A stretch of DNA of 64,000 bases from Mycolicibacterium alvei (GCF_010727325.1 NZ_AP022565.1:2294001-2358000), one strand, 5' to 3'. Counted from the first letter of the stretch, positions 1 to 9,967 are shown. Numbers and translations are program-made. The notes: generated by a model not told the origin, from the sequence alone.

Positions 1-1523
1 CCGTCGGGAACCTGGCACCGTTGACGACCGTCAGACCCGAACAGGGTCAGCCGCGTGGTCCGGTCAGTCAGAAACCACACCACGAAATCGTCACTGGGAC
101 CATACGATTCGGCCAAGCGACCGTCTGCCGGCAATTCGGTGACGGTGCGGTGAACGATATCGGCATACCGGGCCGAGTCGGGTGCACCGGCCCCGTGCAG
201 CGAGATGAAGACCCCGATACCGTTGGCCGGCTTGGCCCCGAGTCTGAGATAGCGCTGATCGACCGGCGCCGTCGGGTCGATCTTTCTCTCCGTCAGCACT
301 GTGTCCCAACCGATTTGCCCGGTTTCGGGATCGAGCACGCTCAACCAGACCTTGCCGTCTTCACATTGGACCGTCGACACCACCCCGGAGGCGGTCACGA
401 CGGGTTCGGTGATGCCGCAGCCGGGATGCGGTGCGGGCACACTCCACATCGCCTGCCCGCTCCGGCTGTCGTACCGCGTCCAGATGTGCTCGTCATCCCA
501 CCCCACGATGAACGGGCCGGTCGCAGAACTTAGACGTCCGCGTGCCGCCTCCTGCAAGGCCGCATCGTCACTGGCCCAGAGATGTTCGCCGGTGACGGCA
601 TCCAGGCCGACCAGGCCACCACCGAGAAACGCCAGAATCGTGGCGCCGTTGTCGACCACTCGCATCCCGTCGACGCCCACACCGCCGGGGCCGGTACGCG
701 CGTAGTGCCAGCGCTCCTTGCCGTCAGAACCGTAGGCCGTGATGCGGCCGTCCCGATACACCGCGAAACCGGTGCCCGCAGAATCCAAGTCATACACCGG
801 CACACGTTGATCGCCACCGAAGGCATCGGGCACCGACACGGTGAACGTCCGCTTCCCCAAGCCGGCGGGCATTGCGGGCACATCGGTTGCCGGCGCCGTC
901 GTCGCGTCCACGAAACGCCCGTCGTCACCGGCGCGCAACGCACCCACGGTCACCACCGCGGCAACCACAACCGCGATCGCTGCACCGATCGCCAGCAACT
1001 TCACCGAGCCGCGTTCCAAGCGCGGGAAGGCGCGTGCCGCCAGGAACGCCGCCGCCGCACCAGCCAGGCACAACCACCACGCTGTCGCACCGAGCGGCAA
1101 CGCCGTGGTGACCGGGGCGCTGTCCATCACCTTGCGGTAGAACGCCGGAATGCCCTGACTGATGTAGGCGATGACCAGCAGCGCCGCCACGCTCGCCGCG
1201 CCGACCGGGGTGGCAGCCAGATCACGGTCCGTGCGTCCGCGCCACCCGCTGTAGGCCATCGCCGCGAGCAGCACCAGCGCGATCACCGTCACCGCCAGCG
1301 CCATCCGGCCCGGCAATGCGTCGCCCCAGCGGTGCAGGCCGAATACGTACCAGTCGCTTTCACCTGCACTGCGCGGTGCAACCAGCCGCGCCCAGGCGCT
1401 CAACGCCACGGCCCACACCAACCACACCACTGCCGCACCGGCCAGGACCGTGCCCACCTGCCGCAGCCCGCCGAGCACCCGGACAGCCGCCTTCTGCGCA
1501 CCTTCAGAACCCATGCGTGCCAT
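1..1523 (-). CDS. Membrane-anchored PQQ-like beta-propeller protein (3' end cut by window edge)
   Basis: The reading frame runs from an ATG at 1523 (a second ATG lies at 1514) to the left edge without a stop, so the C-terminus is missing. The first ~180 residues hold about five hydrophobic segments. After them comes an extracytoplasmic region with repeated Trp/Gly blade motifs such as YGSDGKERWHYA, GLDAVTGEHLWAS and DSRSGQAMWSV. Such blades are typical of PQQ-like propellers, which often bind no cofactor. The gene diverges from the FHA-ABC exporter across ~70 bases, so the two may share control. No enzymatic function can be assigned; a sensor or scaffold role is only a guess. Confidence 0.75.
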   Translation of the reverse strand, partial: MARMGSEGAQKAAVRVLGGLRQVGTVLAGAAVVWLVWAVALSAWARLVAPRSAGESDWYVFGLHRWGDALPGRMALAVTVIALVLLAAMAYSGWRGRTDRDLAATPVGAASVAALLVIAYISQGIPAFYRKVMDSAPVTTALPLGATAWWLCLAGAAAAFLAARAFPRLERGSVKLLAIGAAIAVVVAAVVTVGALRAGDDGRFVDATTAPATDVPAMPAGLGKRTFTVSVPDAFGGDQRVPVYDLDSAGTGFAVYRDGRITAYGSDGKERWHYARTGPGGVGVDGMRVVDNGATILAFLGGGLVGLDAVTGEHLWASDDAALQEAARGRLSSATGPFIVGWDDEHIWTRYDSRSGQAMWSVPAPHPGCGITEPVVTASGVVSTVQCEDGKVWLSVLDPETGQIGWDTVLTERKIDPTAPVDQRYLRLGAKPANGIGVFISLHGAGAPDSARYADIVHRTVTELPADGRLAESYGPSDDFVVWFLTDRTTRLTLFGSDGRQRCQVPD

Positions 1524-1576
1524 CGTCACACGCCGCGACGTCGCGGCAACGGCCCAGCCCCGGTGAAAACAACCGA

Positions 1577-1582
1577 TAGAGT
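1577..1582 (+). promoter_or_regulatory. -10 box of a probably leaderless promoter
   Basis: TAGAGT fits the mycobacterial TAnnnT -10 consensus and ends 8 bases before the ATG at 1591. Transcription would then begin at or next to the start codon. There is no Shine-Dalgarno sequence in front of that ATG, which agrees with leaderless translation. Confidence 0.5.
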
Positions 1583-1590
1583 TGAGCGCG

Positions 1591-4224
1591 ATGAGCCCTG
1601 CGCTGACCGTTCGTTACGACGGTTCGACCCGTACCTTTGCCCCAGGCAGCGATGTCGTCATCGGCCGAGACCTCCGCGCCGACGTCCGCATCGCCCACCC
1701 GCTGATCTCGCGTGCCCACGTGGTGCTGCGTTTCGACCAAGGCCGATGGGTCGCGATCGACAACGGCAGCCTCAACGGCATGTATGCCAACGGCCGGCGG
1801 GTGCCCACGATCGACATCCACGACGGCCAGGTCGTCAACATCGGCAACCCGGACGGTCCGCAGCTGACGTTCGAGGTCGGCCGGCATCAGGGCGCCGTCG
1901 GCCGCACCCCGACCGCGGCGGTGCCGATCGTGAACCGACCCAGCGGCGCCTGGCCCACCCAGGCCGCCCCGGGCCGGCAGCAGTACGGTCAGCCGCCCGC
2001 GGCCCAGCGCCCCGGCTACTCGTCCGGTCCCCAACCGCGCTACCCGACACCGCCCACCGGATATCCCAGCGGTCCGCAGGGCGGCTACCCGAGCGGCCCG
2101 CAGGGTGGGTATCCCGGGCCACAGGCCTATCAGCCCCCACCGGTACGCAACTCGAACCCAGCCGCGGCGCCGACCACGATGGGTCCGGCCGCCGGCTCGG
2201 ACCGCGGTAGCAGTGAGCCCGGCGGCAACATCGCGACCAGCATGCTCAAGATCCTGCGGCCCGGGCGCACCACGCCCGCGCCGGCAGGTGCGGTGAAGAT
2301 CGGTCGCAACACCGACAACGACATCGTCATCCCCGACGTACTGGCCTCGCGGCACCATGCCACCTTGATCCCGCTGCCCGGCGGCACCGAGATCCGCGAC
2401 GAGCGCAGCATCAACGGCACGTTCCTCAACGGCGCACGGGTCGAGTCGGCGGTCCTGCACGACGGGGACGTCATCACCATCGGCAACGTCGACCTGGTGT
2501 TCACCGGCGGCACCCTGGTCCGCCGCAGCGAAACCGAGGCCGACACCCGCACCGGCGGGCTCGAAGTCCGCGGCCTGACCTGGACCATCGAGGGCAACAA
2601 GACCCTGCTGGACAGCATCTCCGTCGACGCCCGGCCCGGCACCCTGACCGCGGTGATCGGCCCGTCCGGCGCCGGCAAATCGACGTTCGCCAAACAGGTC
2701 GCCGGTTACACCCATCCGACCACCGGCACCGTCGCCTTCGAAGGCCACGATGTCCACGCCGAGTACGCCTCGCTGCGCTCCCGGATCGGGATGGTCCCGC
2801 AGGACGACGTGGTGCACGGGCAGCTGACCGTGCGCCAGGCGCTGATGTTCGCCGCCGAACTGCGACTGCCGCCCGACACCACCAAGGAAGACCGCGAACA
2901 GGTCGTCATGCAGGTGCTCGAAGAACTCGAGATGACCAAGCACCTCGACACCCGCGTCGACAAGCTGTCCGGCGGGCAGCGGAAACGTGCCTCGGTGGCG
3001 CTGGAGCTGCTGACCGGTCCGTCACTGCTGATCCTCGACGAGCCCACCTCCGGTCTGGACCCGGCACTGGACCGTCAGGTGATGACGATGCTGCGCCAGT
3101 TGGCCGACGCCGGCCGTGTGGTGCTGGTCGTCACCCACTCGCTGACCTACCTCGACGTGTGTGATCAGGTGCTGCTGCTGGCGCCCGGCGGCAAGACCGC
3201 CTTCTGCGGCTCGCCCGACCAGATCGGCCCGGAACTCGGCACCACCAACTGGGCCGACATCTTCAGCACCGTCGCCGGCGACCCGGCCGAGGCCCACCGC
3301 AAGTATCTGGCGCGCACCGGCCCGGCACCGGCGGCAGCGGCGTCGTCGGCACAGCCCGGCGACCTGGGCGAGCCGGCCAAGACCAGCCTGTTCCGGCAGC
3401 TGTCCACGATCGCCCGGCGGCAAGTCCGGCTGATCGTGTCCGACCGCGGCTACACCGCGTTCCTGCTGATGCTGCCGTTCATCATGGGGGTGCTGTCGCT
3501 GTCGGTGCCCGGTGATGTCGGATTCGGTCTGCCGGTGCCGGCAGTCCAAGGCGGCGAGGCACCCAACGAACCGGGCCAGATCCTGGTGATGCTCAACGTG
3601 GGCGCGATCTTCATGGGTACCGCGCTGACCATCCGGGCGCTGATCGGCGAGCAGGCGATCTTCCGTCGCGAGCAGGCGGTCGGTCTGTCGACGACCGCCT
3701 ACCTGCTGGCCAAGATCGCGGTGTTCGCCGTGTTCGCGGTGATCCAGTCGGCCATCGTCACGGTGATCACGATCCTCGGAAAGGGCTGGGGCCCAGGCGC
3801 AGTCGAGAGCGGCGCGTTCCTCGGCGGCCGCAGCCTGGAGTTGTTCATCGACATCTCCATGACGTGTGTGGCCTCGGCGATGGTGGGCCTGGCGCTGTCG
3901 GCGCTGGCCCGATCGGCCGAACAGATCATGCCTCTGCTGGTGGTCACCGTGATGAGCCAGTTGGTGTTCTCTGGCGGCATGATCCCGGTCACCGACCGCG
4001 TGGGGCTCGATCAGTTGTCCTGGATCACCCCGGCGCGCTGGGGCTTCGCGGCCTCTGCCTCCACCGTCGACCTGACCCGCCTGGTGCCGCCGCCGCTGCT
4101 GCCCGCCGATTCGTTCTGGAAGCACACCCCGAGTGCGTGGCTGATCAACATCGGCATCCTGGTGTTGCTCTGCATCGTCTACACCGGGTTCGTTCGCTGG
4201 CGGATCCGCCTCAAGGCCGGCTGA
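1591..4224 (+). CDS. Double-FHA ABC transporter, Rv1747-like half-exporter
   Basis: The 877-residue protein has an N-terminal FHA domain (VVIGR near residue 22, SRAHVVL), then a Pro/Gly/Tyr-rich linker with repeated PSGPQGGY units. A second FHA domain follows (IGRNTDNDIV near 236, SRHHATLI). The ABC ATPase has Walker A GPSGAGKS at 357-364, signature LSGGQ at 459-463 and Walker B LLILDEPTSG near 480. Six C-terminal membrane helices of the ABC-2 type end the protein. Architecture and length match M. tuberculosis Rv1747 (865 residues), whose FHA domains bind phosphothreonine made by PknF and which has been linked to export of cell-envelope lipid. No Ser/Thr kinase gene is adjacent here, so the phosphorylating kinase must act in trans. 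I chose ATG 1591 over TTG 1582 because the -10 box overlaps the latter. Confidence 0.9.
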   Translation: MSPALTVRYDGSTRTFAPGSDVVIGRDLRADVRIAHPLISRAHVVLRFDQGRWVAIDNGSLNGMYANGRRVPTIDIHDGQVVNIGNPDGPQLTFEVGRHQGAVGRTPTAAVPIVNRPSGAWPTQAAPGRQQYGQPPAAQRPGYSSGPQPRYPTPPTGYPSGPQGGYPSGPQGGYPGPQAYQPPPVRNSNPAAAPTTMGPAAGSDRGSSEPGGNIATSMLKILRPGRTTPAPAGAVKIGRNTDNDIVIPDVLASRHHATLIPLPGGTEIRDERSINGTFLNGARVESAVLHDGDVITIGNVDLVFTGGTLVRRSETEADTRTGGLEVRGLTWTIEGNKTLLDSISVDARPGTLTAVIGPSGAGKSTFAKQVAGYTHPTTGTVAFEGHDVHAEYASLRSRIGMVPQDDVVHGQLTVRQALMFAAELRLPPDTTKEDREQVVMQVLEELEMTKHLDTRVDKLSGGQRKRASVALELLTGPSLLILDEPTSGLDPALDRQVMTMLRQLADAGRVVLVVTHSLTYLDVCDQVLLLAPGGKTAFCGSPDQIGPELGTTNWADIFSTVAGDPAEAHRKYLARTGPAPAAAASSAQPGDLGEPAKTSLFRQLSTIARRQVRLIVSDRGYTAFLLMLPFIMGVLSLSVPGDVGFGLPVPAVQGGEAPNEPGQILVMLNVGAIFMGTALTIRALIGEQAIFRREQAVGLSTTAYLLAKIAVFAVFAVIQSAIVTVITILGKGWGPGAVESGAFLGGRSLELFIDISMTCVASAMVGLALSALARSAEQIMPLLVVTVMSQLVFSGGMIPVTDRVGLDQLSWITPARWGFAASASTVDLTRLVPPPLLPADSFWKHTPSAWLINIGILVLLCIVYTGFVRWRIRLKAG

Positions 4225-4227
4225 GTT

Positions 4228-4791
4228 CTACCCGCCGTGGACGTCGAGGCCATGGGCGGCCGAGTAGGCCAGCGCCTGGGCGATATCGATCTTGGCGCCG
4301 CGCAGCTTCGCAGTGGTCCAGAAGGTGGGGTCGACGCGGGCGCCGCGCAGATCCGCCTCGTCGAGCTTGGCGTCCTGCACCCGTGCTCCGGTGAGGTCCG
4401 CCTGCCGCAGCACCGCCTTGCGCAGGTCCACCCCGACCAGACTGGCTTCGCGTAACCGGCAGCCCGACAGGTCCACGCCCCGCAGATCGCAACCGCCCAG
4501 CACGGCCAGGGTCAGATCCGACTCGACAATCCTGATCGGCCGCAACCGGCACTCGGTGAACACCGAACCCAGCAGGCTGCAGTTGGTGAACGTGCTGTGC
4601 CACAGCGTGGCGCGGCGGAAATTACAGTTGCGGAACGCCGAACCGGAATGCTCGGACTCGGACAGGTCGACGCCGCTGAAATTGCACTCGGTGAACACCA
4701 CGCGCTCGGTGCGCAACCGGCTCAGATCTTCGTCGCGGAAATCATGACCGGTGAATTCCCGGTCCGTCCAGGCGGTTTCGTCGGCTACCAC
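4228..4791 (-). CDS. mfpA: Pentapeptide-repeat protein MfpA, DNA gyrase-binding DNA mimic
   Basis: The 187 residues are almost wholly pentapeptide repeats of the A(D/N)Lxx type with central Leu/Phe, for example ADLTGARV and ADLRGARV. The length is close to M. tuberculosis MfpA (183 residues), a right-handed quadrilateral beta-helix that mimics B-DNA, binds gyrase and gives low-level fluoroquinolone resistance. It starts at a GTG three bases after the stop of mfpB and is the last gene of the five-gene conservon. That position suggests its activity is tied to the MfpB GTPase, as reported for the mycobacterial system. Nothing looks truncated. Confidence 0.93.
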   Translation of the reverse strand: MVADETAWTDREFTGHDFRDEDLSRLRTERVVFTECNFSGVDLSESEHSGSAFRNCNFRRATLWHSTFTNCSLLGSVFTECRLRPIRIVESDLTLAVLGGCDLRGVDLSGCRLREASLVGVDLRKAVLRQADLTGARVQDAKLDEADLRGARVDPTFWTTAKLRGAKIDIAQALAYSAAHGLDVHGG

Positions 4792-4794
4792 GGG

Positions 4795-5406
4795 TCAGCC
4801 AGGCAACGCGGAAAGCGTGCTCAACGAATACTCGGTAACCGCGATCAGCGCAGCCTTGGCCGAGTTGCGGTCGCGGGCGTCCACGGCGACCACCGGGATG
4901 TGCTCGGGCAGTGCCAAAGCCTTGCGCACCGCCTGGGTGGGATGCTTCGGCGCGTCGTCGAACTCGTTCACCGCGACGATGAACGGCAGCTTGCGGGCCT
5001 CGAAGAAGTCGACCGCCGCGAAGCTGTCCTGCAGGCGACGGACGTCGACCAGGATGATCGCACCGATCGCACCACGCACCAGGTCGTCCCACATGAACCA
5101 GAACCGTCGCTGCCCGGGCGTACCGAACAGGTACAGCACCAGATCCTCGTCCAGCGTGATCCGGCCGAAGTCCATCGCGACCGTCGTGGTGCGCTTGTCC
5201 GGAGTGCCGTCCAAGGCATCGACACCCTCGGATACGTTGGTGACCAACGCTTCGGTGCGCAGGGGCATGATCTCGGAGACCGCGCCGACGAATGTCGTCT
5301 TCCCCACGCCGAACCCGCCAGAAATGACGATCTTCGTAGAGGCGGCCCCACGCCGGGGGGCGCCGCCGCCGGAGGCCGAGCGGGATTCAGAGGGCTCGTA
5401 GGCCAC
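4795..5406 (-). CDS. mfpB: Conservon small GTPase-like protein MfpB (CvnD family)
   Basis: This 203-residue protein carries Walker A GGFGVGKT at residues 30-37, a G3-like motif FGTPGQ and the downstream NEFDD (NKxD-like) motif of Ras-like ATP/GTP-binding proteins of the CvnD family. The start is taken as GTG 5406, which has a GGAAGGA ribosome site six bases upstream. A TTG at 5421 would be weaker. The start overlaps the end of mfpC by 20 bases, so translation is coupled. In the conservon it should be the nucleotide switch between the kinase/roadblock complex and the output, MfpA. Confidence 0.9.
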   Translation of the reverse strand: MAYEPSESRSASGGGAPRRGAASTKIVISGGFGVGKTTFVGAVSEIMPLRTEALVTNVSEGVDALDGTPDKRTTTVAMDFGRITLDEDLVLYLFGTPGQRRFWFMWDDLVRGAIGAIILVDVRRLQDSFAAVDFFEARKLPFIVAVNEFDDAPKHPTQAVRKALALPEHIPVVAVDARDRNSAKAALIAVTEYSLSTLSALPG

Positions 5407-5758
5407 GCAGGGTCCTTCCAATCAATTCGCGGCGTTCGTCGAAGCTCGCCGAGTCATCAAGGGTGGCTTCCACCCGAAGATAACCCTGCGTCACCAAGTC
5501 CCCGATCAGCACGCGCGCCACGCCGAGCGGGAGAGATAAATGAGCGGCAATCTCGGCAACCGAGGGAGTGCCGGTGCACAACTCTACGATCTGTGCGCGG
5601 ACATCGTGCCCAGTCCAGCGCGGTTCACGGGTCGTGTCGGTTTTTTTCACCGGTGCTTCCAGCGGAATGTTCACCCGAGAGTCGGTGCGGCCGGCCGTCA
5701 GGGTGTACGGCCGCACCAAACTCGGTCGATCGGTGGTTTCCGGTTCGTCCACAGGCAC
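5387..5758 (-). CDS. mfpC: Conservon DUF742 protein MfpC
   Basis: The 123-residue protein belongs to the DUF742 (CvnC) family. A variable N-terminus with SLVRPYTLTAGR is followed by a winged-helix-like segment (VAEIAAHLSLPLGVARVLIGDLVTQGYL). DUF742 proteins always sit in conservons and are thought to bridge the roadblock protein and the GTPase. It starts at GTG 5758, 26 bases after mfpD, and its 3' end overlaps mfpB by 20 bases. The biochemical role is not established. Confidence 0.88.
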   Translation of the reverse strand: MPVDEPETTDRPSLVRPYTLTAGRTDSRVNIPLEAPVKKTDTTREPRWTGHDVRAQIVELCTGTPSVAEIAAHLSLPLGVARVLIGDLVTQGYLRVEATLDDSASFDERRELIGRTLRGLRAL

Positions 5759-5784
5759 CTCGCGAAGGCAGAAGGGTCGGCGAC

Positions 5785-6192
5785 TCAGGACGGCTGCGGC
5801 GTACGGCGCGAAGACTGCACCACCGCGCCGACCCGCTCGACCAGAATGGCCATCTCGTAGCCGACCTGCCCGATGTCACATGAAGGAGCAGTCAGCGTCG
5901 CGAGGTTGGAGCCGTCACCGACCCGCATCAACAGCAGGTAGCCGTTCTCCATCTCGACCACCGACTGCATCACATGACCGCCGTTGAACAACTGGGAGGC
6001 ACCGGTGGCCAGGCTGGCCAGACCGGAGGCGACCGCGGCGAGCTGATCGGCCCGTTCGAGCGGCATGTGTTCGCTGGCAGCCATCAGCAGTCCGTCGGCC
6101 GAGACCAGCACCGCGTGGGACACCCCGGATACCTCGCGGGCGAACTTGGACACGAGCCAGTCCAGGGAGTCGCGCTGCGTCGGACGCGTCAT
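5785..6192 (-). CDS. mfpD: Conservon roadblock/LC7 protein MfpD
   Basis: The 135 residues form one roadblock/LC7 domain, with [16 protein letters not shown] and the later [19 protein letters not shown] strand pattern. In conservons this CvnB protein binds the GTPase partner and may act as its regulator. The ATG overlaps the stop of mfpE by four bases (ATGA), which indicates translational coupling. The length matches M. tuberculosis Rv3364c, which is also described as a secreted suppressor of host cathepsin G. Whether that applies to this species is unknown. Confidence 0.9.
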   Translation of the reverse strand: MTRPTQRDSLDWLVSKFAREVSGVSHAVLVSADGLLMAASEHMPLERADQLAAVASGLASLATGASQLFNGGHVMQSVVEMENGYLLLMRVGDGSNLATLTAPSCDIGQVGYEMAILVERVGAVVQSSRRTPQPS

Positions 6193-9131
6193 TCGTTATC
6201 GGTTCCTCTGGTCTCACGGGCACGCGATCGCCCGGCGTGCACGCCTCCGAAAAGGTTGCTGGTGCTCGCCCGGACGGCCTCAGGATCACGCGGTGTGAAC
6301 GCCGCGAACATGCCGCTGTCAGGTTCGTCTGCCGATGCTACCGTCTCCGAGCCGTCGTCGTTGCGGTGCACTCCGCCGTTGCGGTGACGCCCCTCGGCGT
6401 CGGCGGATGCCGCGACTACCGCGGCAACACCGCCCGGCACCAGGCGGGCACCCGGCGTACGCATCGGCAGGCCCTCTTCGGTGCGCTGGTCCACGGGCGC
6501 GTCCTGCGCCGCGGCGGCCACCGACCACCCCTTCTCCCAGACCGTCTTCCAGTCCAGGTCGGCGCTGCGCACGTGGGTCGTCGGGTCGATCTCGAATTCC
6601 GAGATCATCGACTGATAGATCGAGTCGCCCTCGACCTCCTGGCTTTCGGCCCGGTCCGGCGCGGATTCCGCCGGTTCTTCCGGTTCACCGGGATCATCGG
6701 CCGGAACGTGTACACCGTTGACACCGTTGAGGTCGCTGTGACCGTTCGGCGCACTGTGTCCGTTGAGATCACCGGCACCGTTGACACCGTGGGTGGCGGC
6801 CTGCCCGCGCGAGGCGAAGAACGACGAGGTGTTGGTCGGCGACGGACGTCCGGACTCGTCGACGGGTGCGGTGTCCGCCGCCGCGGCGGCTTGTCCCTTG
6901 GCCAGGGCCGCACTTTCCTCGGTGTGCACCGGCCACTGCTGCGGCCACTCACTGACCGGCTCGTCCGCGGGCTCCTCGACCGGAACCTCAGCCGCCGGCT
7001 CCGGTTGCGGGGCGAGCGTGCCGGGCAGTTCCGAGATACCGCTGGCGCCCGGACTGCGCTGCGGCAGCAGGTCGAACGGCACCTCGCCGCCGTTGAGGTG
7101 GGATTCGTCCGGCCCGGATCCGAGGTCCGAGCCATGAGTGGGATCGGCGTCCGACGACAGCGCCGTGGCGATCCCGGCGTGGGCGTCGACAGGCCTGCCG
7201 TACGGAAGGTCCTCGACGACATCGCCACCGTCGCGGGCCAGAAGCGTGGCCGGGATGTACACCCCCGCCGTGGTGCCCGAGCTCGGTTCTTCGGCGACGG
7301 TGCTGCGCAGCCGCACCACCAGACCGTGCTGGGTGGCCAGCCGCCCGACCACGTACAGACCCATGTGACGCGCGGTGTAGGGGTTGACCTCACCACCGGA
7401 TTGCAGACGGGTGTTGGCGACCCGCAGGTCCGCTTCGGTCATGCCCAGGCCGACGTCGCTGACCTCGATCACCAACGCCCCCTTGGCCGCATGCACGGCC
7501 GACACCCGCACCTGCGAGATCGGCGGTGAGTAGCGCAGCGCATTGTCGAGCAGCTCGGCCAGGAGGTGGATCAGGTCGCCGGCCACCGAACCGGTGATCT
7601 CGACGTCGGCCACCGACGCGGTGACCACGCGCGTGTAATCCTCGACTTCCGAGGCAGCGGCGTTGATGACGGTCGCCAGCTGGACCGGCCGGCTGTGCTC
7701 GCGTGCCAGCTTCGACCCGGACAGCACCAACAGGTTGGCCCCGTTCCGACGCATGCGGGCAGCCAGGTGGTCGAGCCGGAACAAGCTCTCCAGGCGCTGG
7801 GGGTCGTCCTCGTTGCGTTCCAGCTGGTCGATCAGCGACAACTGCTGGTCGACCAGGGACCGGCTACGCCGCGACAAGGTCTCGAACATGTCCGAGACCT
7901 GCAATTGCAGCTGAGCCTGCTCACCGGCGAGGAATACCGCCTGCTCGTGCAGCTCGTCGACAGCATGGGCCACCTGACCGATCTCTTCGGTGGTCTGGAC
8001 CGGGATCGGGGTCACCGGGACCAGCTCGCCACCGGCGCGGACCCGTTCGATCTCCGTGGCCAGATCCTGGTGAGCCACCCGCAGGGCGCTGTCCCGAAGC
8101 GTCCGAAGCGGGCGCACCAGCGAGCGGGCCACCAACAACACGATGACGATGGCGCTGATGATCGCGGTCGCGACCAGGATCGCGTCACGGATCGCGTCGT
8201 TGCGGGCATCGTTGGCCTGAGCCTCGACCGCGGCCGGAATCGACGCGGTGGTGTTCTCGATGATCTGCCCGGCGATCGTGTCGGTGGCCTGCAACGAGGC
8301 CAGCATGTCCGCGTTACCGACCAGCGGAACCCCCGGGTTGGACATCATCGCCATGCGCTTGACCATCTCGGCGCGCAGTGTGGCCGCCTCCTCGGAGCCA
8401 CCTCCCAGCACCTTGGTGAGTGCCGCGACCGTGGACGGTTCGGTACCGGCCATCGTGATCATCGAGGTGCGGAGCAACGGTTCCGGCTCGGCGCCGCCGG
8501 CGGTGACGAGCATCTGCTGAATAGCCATCTGCCCGCGGGCACCGACCGCCCGGGCCAGCGCCTCGACCTGGGCCTGAAGCGACTGCTGGTTGCTGTGCAC
8601 AGAACCGGTGATGGCAGCTTCCCCGGTCAGCAGCAGCGGGCCGTAGTCGAGGATGCGCTGACGCAGGTCGATCGAGTTCGACATCACCGCGTCGACCAGT
8701 TCCGACCCCTTACCGAGCAGGCTGCCGACCGCCTGGCCGACATCTTCGGCTGCATCGGTGGCTTCCAGGCGTTGCTGAAGATCAGATTTCCGCTTATCGA
8801 ACGTGGACATCGCAGCCTGCCCATCGCCGCCCTCAGTAGCTGCGATGAGAACGCCCTCCATCGCCGCCATGTAGTCGTCGATGTGCGGAATCAATTCGGC
8901 CCGGTCGGCGGCCAACCGGAGATCTCCGGCCGCGCCGGCACTGGCATAGATGCGCAACCCACCGAACGTCGCGGCCAGGATCAACGGCACGATGACGATG
9001 GCAAGGACTTTCCGGTTGACCGGCCAGTTGGCCGGTGACCAGCGGGAAGGACGCTTGGCCGGAGTCGATGGCGTTGGGGAGAATTCGACGAGGGTGCCGT
9101 CAGCCTGTTTCAGCTGCGTAAAGGCAGTCAT
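6189..9131 (-). CDS. mfpE: Conservon membrane sensor histidine kinase-like protein MfpE
   Basis: This is the first gene of the conservon (about 980 residues). A membrane helix near residues 43-65 is followed by a large extracytoplasmic nitrate/nitrite-sensor-like helical region (~70-320). A second helix near 325-345 ([19 protein letters not shown]), a HAMP region and a HATPase_c domain come next, with N box [12 protein letters not shown] and G boxes DVGLGM and [10 protein letters not shown] canonical phosphoacceptor His motif is not obvious, as is usual for this CvnA family. The last ~300 residues are acidic, Pro/Glu-rich and probably disordered, with repeated NGH/NGV units. I prefer ATG 9131; GTG 9137 is possible. 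Confidence 0.88.
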   Translation of the reverse strand: MTAFTQLKQADGTLVEFSPTPSTPAKRPSRWSPANWPVNRKVLAIVIVPLILAATFGGLRIYASAGAAGDLRLAADRAELIPHIDDYMAAMEGVLIAATEGGDGQAAMSTFDKRKSDLQQRLEATDAAEDVGQAVGSLLGKGSELVDAVMSNSIDLRQRILDYGPLLLTGEAAITGSVHSNQQSLQAQVEALARAVGARGQMAIQQMLVTAGGAEPEPLLRTSMITMAGTEPSTVAALTKVLGGGSEEAATLRAEMVKRMAMMSNPGVPLVGNADMLASLQATDTIAGQIIENTTASIPAAVEAQANDARNDAIRDAILVATAIISAIVIVLLVARSLVRPLRTLRDSALRVAHQDLATEIERVRAGGELVPVTPIPVQTTEEIGQVAHAVDELHEQAVFLAGEQAQLQLQVSDMFETLSRRSRSLVDQQLSLIDQLERNEDDPQRLESLFRLDHLAARMRRNGANLLVLSGSKLAREHSRPVQLATVINAAASEVEDYTRVVTASVADVEITGSVAGDLIHLLAELLDNALRYSPPISQVRVSAVHAAKGALVIEVSDVGLGMTEADLRVANTRLQSGGEVNPYTARHMGLYVVGRLATQHGLVVRLRSTVAEEPSSGTTAGVYIPATLLARDGGDVVEDLPYGRPVDAHAGIATALSSDADPTHGSDLGSGPDESHLNGGEVPFDLLPQRSPGASGISELPGTLAPQPEPAAEVPVEEPADEPVSEWPQQWPVHTEESAALAKGQAAAAADTAPVDESGRPSPTNTSSFFASRGQAATHGVNGAGDLNGHSAPNGHSDLNGVNGVHVPADDPGEPEEPAESAPDRAESQEVEGDSIYQSMISEFEIDPTTHVRSADLDWKTVWEKGWSVAAAAQDAPVDQRTEEGLPMRTPGARLVPGGVAAVVAASADAEGRHRNGGVHRNDDGSETVASADEPDSGMFAAFTPRDPEAVRASTSNLFGGVHAGRSRARETRGTDNE

Positions 9132-9464
9132 CGGCACCCAACCGCACTACCTGCTGCGTGGCCGCAATTTACTCGTGGGGCGTTTTTCATAAGACTTCCT
9201 GCTGTTTCCGCCCACGCTGGGGCGGGCGTCAAGCGCCTTGGCAATTGCACGAGTATGACAGCAGCTCGCAAGCGTTTCCACAATTCTTACTGAACAGACA
9301 GAGTTCGTGACCGAGCTGTAGCGCAGTTGTGTGGTAATCGAGCAAACAACAACATCCTTGCCGGATCGCGCGCTGATTTTCGCACTCGGATTTGGGGACG
9401 GATTTCACGGCCGCATTTGCGTCCCGATTCGTCACAAGGCGGGTCGCCATACGATCATCGACTG
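9132..9464. other. 333-base intergenic region between mfpE and trmL
   Basis: This stretch separates the divergent conservon and methylase genes. It is less GC-rich than its surroundings and holds short runs such as TTTTTCAT and repeated AACAACAACA. No open frame with mycobacterial codon use is present. It should hold the conservon promoter on the minus strand. The TACGAT box at 9450-9455 is a candidate -10 element for trmL. No convincing operator or RNA gene was seen. Confidence 0.5.
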
Positions 9465-9929
9465 ATGTTCCGGGTGATGTTCTTTTCTCCCCGCATCGCA
9501 CCCAACACCGGTAATGCGATCAGGATGGTGGCCGGCACCGGGTGCGAGCTGCATCTGGTCGAGCCGCTGGGTTTCGACCTGTCCGAACCCAAGCTGCGCC
9601 GGGCCGGTCTGGACTACCACGACCTGGCATCGGTGACGGTGCACGCTGATCTGGCAGCGGCCTGGCGCGCCTTGATGCCGGGGCGGGTGTACGCGTTCAC
9701 CGCGCACGCGTCGACCTCGTTCACCGACGTCTCCTACCAACCGGGCGATGTGCTGATGTTCGGCCCGGAACCCACCGGACTGGACGCAGAAACTCTGGCC
9801 GATCCCAATATCACCGCTCAGGTACGTATTCCGATGCTCGCCGGCAGGCGGTCACTGAATTTGTCGAATGCGGCTGCCGTCGCCGCCTATGAGGCATGGC
9901 GTCAACACGGGTTCGCCGGCGGCGTCTAG
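9465..9929 (+). CDS. trmL: SPOUT-class tRNA 2'-O-methyltransferase, TrmL/SpoU family
   Basis: The 154-residue protein shows the small SPOUT methylase motifs: PRIAPNTGNAIR at the N-terminus, FGPEPTGLD for the knotted S-adenosylmethionine site, and MLAGRRSLNLSNAAAVAAYEA at the C-terminal knot. TrmL methylates the ribose of wobble nucleotide 34 in certain tRNA-Leu species, and the compact size fits TrmL better than the larger rRNA methylases. The M. tuberculosis counterpart is annotated spoU (Rv3366). The start at ATG 9465 is set by family alignment; a TACGAT -10 box lies 9 bases upstream, leaving almost no leader. A strong hairpin follows the stop. Confidence 0.87.
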   Translation: MFRVMFFSPRIAPNTGNAIRMVAGTGCELHLVEPLGFDLSEPKLRRAGLDYHDLASVTVHADLAAAWRALMPGRVYAFTAHASTSFTDVSYQPGDVLMFGPEPTGLDAETLADPNITAQVRIPMLAGRRSLNLSNAAAVAAYEAWRQHGFAGGV

Positions 9930-9938
9930 TTACGCCGC

Positions 9939-9967
9939 GGGCGTGGGGCGCCATGCGCCCCACGCCC
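9939..9967 (+). terminator. Perfect 13-bp stem hairpin after trmL
   Basis: Arms GGGCGTGGGGCGC and GCGCCCCACGCCC pair without mismatch around a CAT loop, 9 bases past the trmL stop. No U-tract follows, which is common for mycobacterial terminators. The hairpin could also end transcription from the nitroreductase gene on the other strand. Confidence 0.75.

Noticed and set aside
582..2210. 542-residue plus-strand frame across the PQQ-like gene and the exporter start
   Set aside because: Arg/His/Pro-rich shadow composition in an out-of-phase frame; the antisense and in-phase frames have the clear propeller and FHA motifs.
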